A DNA stretch of 64,000 nt from Tachypleus tridentatus (taxonomy: Eukaryota > Arthropoda > Merostomata > Xiphosura > Limulidae). The notes under the pieces were generated by a model. That model was given only the letters and a program-made list of their open reading frames with translations. It did not search any database and was not told where the DNA came from. Position numbers and translations under genes: made by a program. The stretch lies in contig NC_134833.1 in the NCBI RefSeq assembly GCF_004210375.1, positions 21,445,396-21,509,395 on the forward strand, written 5' to 3'. Of this stretch, positions 11,734 through 22,100 are shown one piece after another (positions within the stretch are counted from its first letter, which is position 1; each line of letters starts with the position of its first letter).

Positions 11734-11796
11734 CTCTGATAAAATCAAATAGGTCTATGTGTTCACTAAATTGAAATGGTGAGTGGTGAGCCTCTG

Positions 11797-11804
11797 TATA
11801 TATA
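11797..11804 (-). promoter_or_regulatory. TATA box of the Cys-rich gene
   Basis: TATATATA lies 64 bp upstream of the ATG at 11733 and 8 bp downstream of the heat-shock-element array, a spacing typical of compact stress promoters. Confidence 0.5.
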
Positions 11805-11812
11805 TTACTATG

Positions 11813-11984
11813 GAAAGTTCTAGAAAATTCTAAAAGGTTTTTGAACATTCTCGTAAGTTCAACAATATTCTAGAAAATTCTTGTAAGTTCTACAACATTC
11901 GAGAAAGTTCTTAAAAGGTATTATAAGTTCGAGAAAATTCTCTATCAACTACTCAACACTGAATCTACCTGGAATGTTCTCGAA
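11813..11984 (-). promoter_or_regulatory. Heat-shock-element (HSF-binding) array
   Basis: GAA and TTC pentamer modules lie on one strict 5-bp grid from 11813 to 11940: GAA 11813, TTC 11818, GAA 11823, TTC 11828, GAA 11843, TTC 11848, 11858, 11868, GAA 11873, TTC 11878, 11888, 11898, GAA 11903, TTC 11908, 11928, GAA 11933, TTC 11938. A separate perfect three-module site follows (GAATGTTCTCGAA, 11972-11984). Alternating nGAAn/nTTCn is the known heat-shock factor site. Placement just upstream of a TATA box suggests heat or stress control of the Cys-rich gene. The array could also be viewed as a 10-bp minisatellite. Confidence 0.6.
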
Positions 11985-12149
11985 AATAGTTACATTTGAA
12001 AATTTCATTACCTTGGTCACAAAAGCAAAGTTTGAAGAGAAAAATAGATCTTTTATATTTACTTTAGGCATAAGCAATTGGGAAATAACTCTTTCTGCCC
12101 AGGAACAAGAAAACGTAAAAATTTTGTTACATAGTGTAATTGTTTGTTT

Positions 12150-12716
12150 CAGTGGTGGCCCCCCCAAAATGAGCCAACCCCCCTTTACCCCCAATATTGT
12201 TACCTACATATATTCATAAAATATGGAAAACACAATCGTCGTTATTCAATTAACATAAAATAGATCTGTAGAACTCAACAGCCTGATAGTGACCTTACTT
12301 TTCCTCAGAGTGTATTAACTTCACATGGGATATTTTCTATAAACTATGTCTTTATGTTATATTTCTTTTGATTTTAGCTTTACTCTTAATGGTATATTAA
12401 ATGTTCAATCTAAGCTAATCTTGATTTTCTTTATTATTATGTATTACCTTGGGTGGAATTTAGTTGAGTTTCCTCTTTTACATATGCATATTTTCATAAA
12501 CAGTTTGTCAATGAATTATTAATCTGTAGTTTCCAATGAAAACTGCATTGAAAACACAGTTCAAAATAGTACACCTTCCTGATATGTACCTTGGTATTTA
12601 CATTATTGTAATTTACCATCTATACTTCATATTGGTGGCATTTTGGGAAGCCCCTCCACAGTTTACCTCAGACCACCCTCAGTCCCCTCAACGAAAATAT
12701 CCTGGCGCCGCCACTG
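12150..12716. mobile_element. hAT-type MITE
   Basis: Begins CAGTGGTGGC at 12150 and ends GCCGCCACTG at 12716. Flanks carry an 8-bp target duplication, GTTTGTTT (12142-12149) and GTTTATTT (12717-12724), with one mismatch. No transposase frame inside, so it is non-autonomous. Eight-base duplications and CAGTGG-type ends fit the hAT superfamily. Confidence 0.75.
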
Positions 12717-12724
12717 GTTTATTT

Positions 12725-13039
12725 GTTTACTTTATATATTAATCCGCTAGCTGTCCCTGATTTTGAGCTGATAGAACAAAAAATAACTAGAAAACAAAAA
12801 CCCTGCCATTCTGTGATCCTCCGATTTATAATACGCGACCCTTTTTCGAAAACAAATGCACTCCGTACTTTGTGGTCAACACCAACTTTTCGGTCAGACA
12901 AGAGTGACCTAAGAGATGGCGATAGTTGACAAGCTACTTTTCTTCTACAAATTCAAAATTATGGACGACTTTGCGCAAAAATAGTCCTTGTATATAAAAT
13001 AGCCCGTTATTCTGAAGTAAATAAACATATCGTAGGTAA
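12725..13039. other. Unannotated stretch
   Basis: Nothing recognisable. Confidence 0.4.
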
Positions 13040-13660
13040 CAAAAATGTTTGACTACTGTTAGTTCCTGTTATTAATGTAAAGAAACATCTGTTAGTTCCT
13101 GTTATTAATGTAAAGAAACATCTGTTAGTTCCTGTTATTAATGTTTTACTAAACATCTGTTAGTTCCTGTTATTAATGTAAACAAACATCTGTTAGTTCC
13201 TGTTATTAATGTAAACAAACATCTGTTAGTTCCTGTTATTAATGTAAAGAAACATCTGTTAGTTCCTGTTATTAATGTTTTACTAAACATCTGTTAGTTC
13301 CTGTTAATAATGTTTTACTAAACATCTGTTAGTTCCTGTTATTAATGTAAACAAACATCTGTTAGTTCCTGTTATTATTGTAAACAAACATCTGTTAGTT
13401 CCTGTTATTAATGTAAAGAAACATCTGTTAGTTCCTGTTATTATTGTAAACAAACATCTGTTAGTTCCTGTTATTAATGTAAAGAAACATCCTTGTTCCT
13501 GTTATTAATGTTTGTAAACAAACATCTGTTAGTTCCTGTTATTAATGTAAACAAACATCTGTTAGTTCCTGTTATTAATGTTTTACTAAACATCTGTTAG
13601 TTCCTGTTATTAATGTAAACAAACATCTGTTAGTTCCTGTTATTAATGTTTTACTAAATA
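13040..13660. repeat. 35-bp minisatellite
   Basis: About 17 units of CATCTGTTAGTTCCTGTTAT followed by TAATGTAAACAAA or TAATGTTTTACTAAA. The two unit ends are interspersed. Confidence 0.9.
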
Positions 13661-14424
13661 CTATATAGATAACAGACTCAAATGATGGGGTTGATTGTCA
13701 TCTTTATAATGGAATCACATCTGAAAGTTGGGGCGTGTTCAGTAGCTTCATTTCTTGAACCTCAGACCTTTGGTTGCGCAGACTGATACGGTAACCATTA
13801 GGTCAGATCTACCTCCTGTACTGATTTTGGTATAAACGTTCAACATGAAACTGACTTTAATTCTTGATCCGAATCCAAGAAACAGATGTGTACGTGTAAT
13901 TAACAGTTCTTTATCTCGAGGGCTAGAAAAAAAAAACCACTTATTTATGTCATTTCTTTCTCAATTATTGAATCCGATTTTGATACTTAACCTTGAAAAT
14001 ATTAACACGTCAAACTGTCGGTACCTGATGAAACTCCATGATTACAAAATTGAGGGAAAAAAACCCACCAAAGACAATTATACATTTCATAAAAACTTCA
14101 TTCATTAACGATCGTCTGCCAACTTTCTTTTTTTAATCTGAAGATGATTTGAGAAGATCAAAACATTGTTCTGTACTTTATTTTAATTAAAGTTTCAATA
14201 CCTATACCAGCCATATTGAGAATACAAGAATAGCAGACATTTATGTCTTTTTCTTAGTGGTTATAAGCAGGTTTTATATAAGAGATATAAAAAAAACCTT
14301 TATCAATTTTCTATTATTTCAACTACCTTGAAACGTTCAAAGTTCATTTCCGAGTAACGCCTGTTTCCATTTATTAGAATAATCATAGCTACATAAATCG
14401 TGTGTAAAAATAAAACAAACAACT
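13661..14424. other. Unannotated stretch with a Penelope-like relic
   Basis: At 14138-14220, CTGAAGATGATTTGAGAAGA and ACCTATACCAGCC match one arm of the fold-back element at 18020. Otherwise nothing recognised. Confidence 0.4.
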
Positions 14425-14666
14425 TGTTTGGTTTGAATTTCGAGCAAAGCTACACGAGGGCTATTTGCGCTAGTCGTCCCTAAGCTAGTAATCACCACCC
14501 ACCGCTAACTCTTGGGCTACTCTTTTACCACCGAATAGTGGGATTGACCATCACATTATAATGTTCTCACGGCTGAAAGGGCGAGCATGTGTGGTGTGAC
14601 GGGGATTCGAACCCGCGACCCTCTGATTACGGGTCGAGTGTCTTAACCACCTGGCCATGCCGGGCC
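14425..14666 (-). repeat. tRNA-derived SINE, subfamily A1
   Basis: Minus-strand head GGCCCGGCATGGCCAGGTGG and B-box GGGTTCGAATCCCCGTCAC; a short internal deletion precedes the tail. Confidence 0.9.
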
Positions 14667-14904
14667 AAAAACAACAATAAATAAACCTAGATTTAATTAT
14701 TTATCAGCCTAGGAAATTATATTTTTCCTGACTAATCAAACTTTAGACAAGTTTATCGAGCTAATTGAAACTGTAATTTTAAGGGAGGTTGATACATCAT
14801 TGTGCATTTCCGGGTATGATTGAGACAAAACTTATGAATTTTATAACATATGTTTTTGTCTGTATGATTGAGACAAAACTTGCTCATGTTTTCTGTAAGT
14901 CCTT

Positions 14905-15012
14905 CCCCGGTGGTACATCGGTAAGTCTACGGGCTTAAGACGCTGAAATTCGGAGTTCGATTATCCTAGGCAAACATAGCATATATCCAAATATGGCTTT
15001 GCTCTAAAAAAA
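14905..15012 (+). repeat. tRNA-derived SINE, family B/C, diverged
   Basis: GGTGGTACATCGGTAAGTCT head, GAGTTCGATTATCC B-box and ATGGCTTTGCTCT tail. Confidence 0.6.
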
Positions 15013-15095
15013 GACATGTTTATTTAACTTATACTCCAAATGTTTGAAGTCAATAATGCACCACAGTGTTTCAAAAATCCGTATCATTGGTTGGT

Positions 15096-15213
15096 TATTT
15101 GTAGCCAAACACATAGCTACGCATTGAACTTTCTGTGCTCTGGCCACCACGGGTATCGAAACTCGGTTTCTAACGTTGTAAGTCCGCAGAAATACTCCTG
15201 TGCATCTTCTTGG
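15096..15213 (-). repeat. tRNA-derived SINE, family B
   Basis: Minus strand: TCTGCGGACTTACAACGTTA, CGAGTTTCGATACCCGTGG and GGCCAGAGCACAGA. Confidence 0.7.
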
Positions 15214-15539
15214 TAGGCGAGTCCGTATTGGGAAGTTATGATGTAAACGGAAAAAGGAAATGCGTGAAGTTCTTTATTATACATCTTAAATACACAGGAA
15301 AAAATAAAACATATATTTCAGTTTCGTTGACGCTGCTAAATAAAAAAAATATCTGAAAATATTAAGAATATTACAGTCGTTTTTGAGACAAAATTCTATA
15401 TTTTGGGGACATTATCAAGTACATGGGTATCGTTAATGAGTGATTATATTTCTAGGATTTACAATTAACGTGCACATATACGTGCACATTTACTGACTAA
15501 CAGAAGGGTGAGACCTGTGTTGCAGAACCGTAGATTTAA

Positions 15540-15545
15540 TTTATT
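15540..15545 (-). terminator. Candidate polyadenylation signal of protease gene 1
   Basis: AATAAA on the minus strand, about 415 bp past the stop codon at 15960. Others are possible. Confidence 0.3.
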
Positions 15546-15959
15546 CTACAGAAAAGGCAGAACAAACACGCTTTGAATCTCTAACGATTTTTAAGAACTT
15601 AACAATGTGTGAGAAAAAGTACATTTTTCACTGAGAATACATTAAAATCAGAACACAACTCCCTCTAGAGATTCGATTAAAGAACAAATAAATCCCTAGA
15701 AACTAATTCTAGGGGGGTCTCGTTAAATTATTGCCTAGTGTACACAGAAGAAGCTGGTGAAACGTGCCATTTTGGTTTTTGGTTTTCGTTATCAATTACT
15801 CAGAAGGGTTTTGCTAATTGTGAAAACGTCTTGGCTATCTATTCCACATCGATTGGTTTGGAACTTTCTAAACGTATTCCTATCAGTTATCACATCACAC
15901 TCTCGTGCTAACAGTATTATCCAATCAAAGCATATTGATGGTATAAGTATTAAGCAAGG

Positions 15960-16121
15960 TCAAGGATTGATCACACTCTCGATCCAGAGTTTGTAGGCTG
16001 TTATTTTCATGTAGACACCAGGCAGGTTGGGGCCTGCGCATTTGATGCCATGAGAAACTGTTCCAATGAGCATCCAACGTCCATCGTCCTTCTGTGTCAT
16101 CAACGGTCCTCCAGAATCGCC
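15960..16121 (-). CDS. Protease gene 1, exon 7 (catalytic Ser, stop)
   Basis: Acceptor TTATTCCAAG|GGC; codes [33 protein letters not shown] and ends VINP-TGA at 15960. Confidence 0.92.
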   Translation of the reverse strand, partial: GDSGGPLMTQKDDGRWMLIGTVSHGIKCAGPNLPGVYMKITAYKLWIESVINP

Positions 16122-19100
16122 CTTGGAATAAAAGGTCAGAGATGCATAAAAACGTTTAATTTTATGTTAGATATATTATCGTCAGTATAACTTTGAAGTA
16201 TGGTTGTATCTTGCATGTACTCAAGGTAAAAAATATCGCACGTCAGTCCGTGAATACTTTCAATAAATAGAATACTGAACACAACTTAAAAATGTGGTAA
16301 ACAAAACACAGAAATGTTATAAAATAGAAGTTTTAAGTACCATAAATCAACGTTTTATTTGAATGTTGTAAACCTATTTATTAATATGAACTTCCGATTA
16401 GAGCAAGTTGTGTGTATAAACTGATATTGTAAATTAACCTAATAATCAGAATAACTAATTAACTGTACTTTTCTTACGTTTCTGCTTATATATATTATAA
16501 TGGATCATTTGGGTACCATCGATGCTAGCGGTATTTTCGGTCATAATCCCAGTAATATCTCACGATATATTCAGCTTAGGAGACTTAGGTTAGTTCTAGA
16601 TCATATATATTAAATTAACAATACAAAATAATCTTTATAATAAAACCACATAATAATAAACAATATGTAAAAATAAAAACATTAATAAACAATAAATAAA
16701 AAATTAATGCTATTTAATGTAATAAATACTAAAACCAATAGTGTTATTAAAAGTAGCAATAAATAAACAATATAGTATATCTTTGCTTTGGGAATACAAC
16801 AGTACTAGATGTCAGCTTGAATTAATGTCATATAAGAAACTTCTTTGTAAAACGTAAACTCAGAATAATATGACTGTTTTTTTTTTCCCCAATTCTCCCT
16901 GGTACGTTTTTTGACCAAAGAAAACTCATAAGTCATCCTTACTGTCTAGCGTCAGAGGCAAATAACATCTTTATTCAACATGTGCTGCTGTTTTAACACT
17001 GTCAATTTTGTACCAGTGAATTTCACATAACACAATAAAAAACGAATGTTTATGAATAAACGAAATAATAAAATATTAAAGAAATAGTATATTTATCACT
17101 GAGTAACAGCATTAGAGGACTTCAGAATATTTGTTCAATTAATATGTAAATGGCGGAGCTCACTGAAAGCTTAGTACATCAAGTAGACGTTAGCATTGGT
17201 AGCCTACTTCCCTTATTATTATAAGACACACGATTTCTGACTGCGGACAGTTGTCGTTTTTCCGAAGCTAGCCTCAATATACGACAATAGTTCGCAAACC
17301 CTTTGGGGATTCACGAAATGTTTTTGAGGGGTTTCGAAAAACAGCCATTCCACCGATTAGATTATAACTTTAACATAAGACTCTTCATGAGAAATTGAAA
17401 GGTGAGGGAAGGTGCGTATTTCTGAGTGTTTTTAAAATGAAATCGACTGTAAGTGTTGTTTTTAGTGCTAAAATGAAAAACACGTTTAGGCTTAACGAGT
17501 GTGATACGAGTTACGAAAGTGAAATCCTGGAAGGCTATAGTTGTTTTCATAATGTAAAGGCCCGGCATGGCCAGGTGGAATAAGGCATTCGAATCTCTGT
17601 CGCGCCAAACATGCTCGCCCTTTCAGCCGTGGGGACGTTATAATCTGACAGTCAATCCTACTATTCGTTGGTAAAAGAGTAGCCCAAGAGTTGGCGGTTG
17701 GCGGTGATGAATAGCTGCCTTCCCTTTAGTCTTACACTGCAAAATTAGGTACGGCTAGTGCAGATAGCTCTCGTGTAGCTTTGTGCGAAATTCCAAAACA
17801 AACATAATGTAATAAAATTAATAATAAATAGTGTGTAATAAATGTGTCGTAAGGAAAACAAATTTTATGTTTCCGAGATCAATGTATGGAAAATACTTAT
17901 CTTTAGAAGGGGATTAGTGAGATTTGATATTTTCATGAGGGGAGTTCGCAGGGTACTAAACCTCCGGAACCTCTGGTGTACAGCAACGTTTAAGTTTTAC
18001 AAAAAAACAGAACTGTTTCTCAGAACGGCTGGTATAAGTAACAACACTTTTATTGATAAGTAGAGAACAACGTTTCGACCTTCCTAGGTCATCTTAACCT
18101 GAAGATAACCCAACAATGTCGAAACGTTGTTATCAATAAAAGTGTTAATACTCATACCACCTGTTCTGATATATATATTTTTTACTTCAAATGGGTTTCT
18201 CGTCATCAAAAATAAACAGAACTGTTGAGTTGAGAATGGTATTCATATATTAAACGTTGTGTTTTCTGATTTATCAGTGAGCGTTTCTCAGTTTATTTTT
18301 GAAGGTCTGAGGACGAGGATACAAATATGGACGACTACTTGAAACACAAGGTATTTAATGGATGTCTTTGACACAAAAAAGACAAAAATATTTAAACAGA
18401 ACTTACTTCACAAGAGTCCTGTCCTCCTGTCTCGTATCCAGCACAAATAAAAGTGTTCTTTATTATTTTGTCGTGGCCACTATGAAGGAACATTTCTTGA
18501 CACTTACTGTTTCCAATTATTGGTACTTTTACGTACTGTAAACGTTTTGGAACAGGACCATCTAAATATTTAAAATTATCATATAATGAAATATTGTATG
18601 TTAATCATGGCTACTTCAAAGTCAAATGAAAAGAAAACACCACATGTAATATTGAAAATTCTGATATTATTTTCACGACGTGACGTTACATATAATAATA
18701 GAAAACACGGATATTTTACAAGGCGTGACACTACATCTAAACAGAAAACAGATAATTCCAAGAGGTGACATTACATATAATAATAGAAAACACGGATACT
18801 TTCATGGCGTGACACTACATCTCAACATACAAAAATACATATATTTTCATGACAAGGAACAACTTTAACTGCAGAAGTGTACCCAAGCAGAATGATTAGT
18901 AAAGTTTTAGGTATTACATATGTAGTTTTGTCTGACAAAATCTATAGAACTAATCATTATTTATCCAAGTAACGGATATATATGTATATATAAACATAAA
19001 CATAATTCACAGACATTAACGACGTTCAACACAGAATTCTATAAACGTGCAACATGCCTGTGAGGTCTTCCCATAACCAACTGTGACGTCTGTTGTAACG

Positions 19101-22100
19101 TTAATTTAAATTCAGTCTGTTTAAGATTTCCTGTTCAGTTCACCCTAAAACAAAACTGAGACAGAAATTTTTGTTTACTGTGACAAGACTCGTCTTTGTA
19201 ATATTAAAACTAAAATCACCATGGAAGTCCTTCATCCAGCCTGATACAAAAACTGTCTCCTCTGTGAAGTTCTCTCATCTCGTTGCGTGTAACGAGACTT
19301 ATCTTTGTAATGCTAAAACTAAACATTATGTTATATGTTAAAACTGAAATCACCATGGAAGTCCTTCATTCAGCCTGTTACAAAAGTTGTCTCCTCTGTG
19401 AAGTTCTCTTATCTCGTTGTGTGTAACGAGACTTATCTTTGTAATGCTGAAACTAAACATTATGTTATATGTTAAAACTGAAATCACCATGGAAGTCTTT
19501 TCCTCATCTTGATACAAAAGATGTCTCTTCTGTGAAGTCTCAGCTTGTTACGTATGGCAAGACCTATCTTTATAATACTAAATCTGCAATTACCATGGAA
19601 GAGCTTTCCCCAGCCTGAGACAAAAGCTGTCTTCCCAGTAAAGTCATCTCCACTCTCAGGAAGACAGATTGGGACGATGTGAGGCTGAAACCTGACTGGT
19701 GTCTCCAGTTCCAGAAGTGCTAAATCATTTTCAAACGATTGCGTGTTGAAATTTCTGTGAACGATAATTTTCTTCACATTTTTCACCACAGGTTTCAAAG
19801 ATTCAAAATCACCTCCGAAATCGTGTTCTCCTAACACAACCACAAGAGAAGCTAGAACCCTGAAAAGTAAGTTGTGTTTCACGATCATAGAATAATCTAA
19901 TATTTGTGAAAGTGTTAAGGTAAAACACCATTTATTTATATAATTATAAAACGCATGCCGGAACACAAAATTTCACTTTCTATGATGGCACTAAATATTT
20001 AGTTAGATAATTAAACGTGTTTTTTTTTAAAAAAGGCTCATAAGTAACATAAAACATTTCTGCCGTATCTAATATTATTTAAACATAACTAATTTTAAAT
20101 AATTTTAGCAGTAGGAATATTAATAGAAAATACATTATTGTATTTTCAGTACAGATATAAATAGAATGGTGATGATATATAAGAACAAGAGTCTAACTAA
20201 AGTCTTCGTAAATGTAGGACTAACCTAAAATTCCTAAGCTAGCCGAACCTCGGGTGATATTATTGGGATTATGGCCGACATTATCGATAATAGCGAGTGC
20301 ACCCAAATGAAGAGGCAAGGTATTCTTATCATTATAGGCCTTATTCACCTCTTGTGTAGTTTTGTAATCGTAACTAGATTCGTTAATCTATCGATTACTT
20401 ATTAGTTCTGATTTATATTAGTATGTTTGTTTGTTTTGGAATTTCGCACAAAGCTACTCGAGGGCTATCTGTGCTAGCCGTCTCTAATTTAGCAGTGTAA
20501 GACCAGAGGGAAGGCAGCTATCATCACCACCCATCGCCAACTCTTGGGCTACTCTTTACCAACGAATAGTGGGATTGACCGTCACATTATAAACCTGGGC
20601 GAGCATGTTTATGCGACTACCCGCGACCCTCAGATTACGAAGTGCACGCCTTAACGCGCTAGGCCATGCCAGGCCTTTTATATCAGTTAACTTGCTTAAT
20701 AGTTACATCTCGGGTTTGAAAAACTGTATGGCTGTTTATCTTAAACAGGTACATTTGGTGAATGGTAGCAATCTATTAAGGTGTATTACGAAAAAAAGCA
20801 CAACTTCTTTAACAATTTCGTACACGCCCATAAAATGTCATTTAGGCATAGAGTACATTTTCGGAAATATTTAAATGTTGTATCAACCTTCCGAGTGGGG
20901 CGCCTTATTCTTTAGATAAACGTAACATGTTAGGAAAGTACAAGTTGCCAAATACGTAATATTACTTTTTATTAGTTGATTGTTTTGAAAGACTCACATT
21001 ATTTTTGTTTGTTTTCAGTTATGCACAAAACTGCGTAATGGGCTCTTTGTGGTAGACATACCACGAGTATCGCCTTCAGACTTGTCTGAAGCTGCGCCTC
21101 TGGGGATAGAGCCCCTATATCATTCCATTGAACTTACGACACATTACATACTATGTGTATAAATAATTCAGTACATTTTCAAATCTCAGGCTTTGTTCTA
21201 CACATCCGGTTCTTTTACACTTGAAACAAGTAAAATATTTCGTTCAGTTGGATGTTTACTCCGCTAGTACTCTGATGTATCAAAACATCCAAACAAAAGA
21301 TGTTATCGAAACCACAGGTTGTGTAGGACACGTTTACTACGCGAAAAAAAGTAGTTTGTTTCGCACAAAGTCACACGAGGGCTATCTGCGCAAGCCGTCC
21401 CTAATTTAGCAGTGTAAAACTAGAAGGAAGACGGCTAGTCATCACCACTCACCGCCAGCTCATGAGCTACATTTTTACCAACGAATAGTGGGATTGACCG
21501 TACCATTATAACGTCCCCCCGGCTGAAAAGGTGTTTGGTGTGACTGGGATTCGAACCTGGGACCCTCAGATTAAAAGTCGAGTTCCTTAACCACCTAGCC
21601 ATGCCATTAAATATAATAATAACAAAGTAGTACTTACCCTGGTTGGCAGTGAGCTGCTGTTATCACGTTAAATATAATAATAACAAAGTAGTACTTACCC
21701 TGGTTGGCAGTGAGCTGCTGTTATCACGTTAAATATAATAATAACAAAGTAGTACTTACCCTGGTTGGCAGTGAGCTGCTGTTATCACGTATTTGGAATT
21801 TAGTAAGACACCTCCACATTTATTCTTTAGAAACAGTCCCAGCCAAGTTGATTCCTTCAAAAGCACCTACACAATAACCATGATTACAATATTGTATATT
21901 ACAATATACGTATAGTATATGTTATCACTATTAACCTGTAGGTTTAAAGATAAATAGCTACTGTAATCTGCGCTGTCGCAGCTACTGAATTGTAGGTCTT
22001 AAAAATTAAAATCTAGAACACCTAGCGGCGAAGTTATTGCTTCAAAAAAGCGGCTGTTCCTCTTATAACCTCTTTTAGCATTGTTATTCTCGGTTTGATC

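Noticed and set aside
13845-14108. 87-residue plus-strand frame
   Set aside because: Composition of random AT-rich DNA, no domain, overlaps a retroelement relic region.
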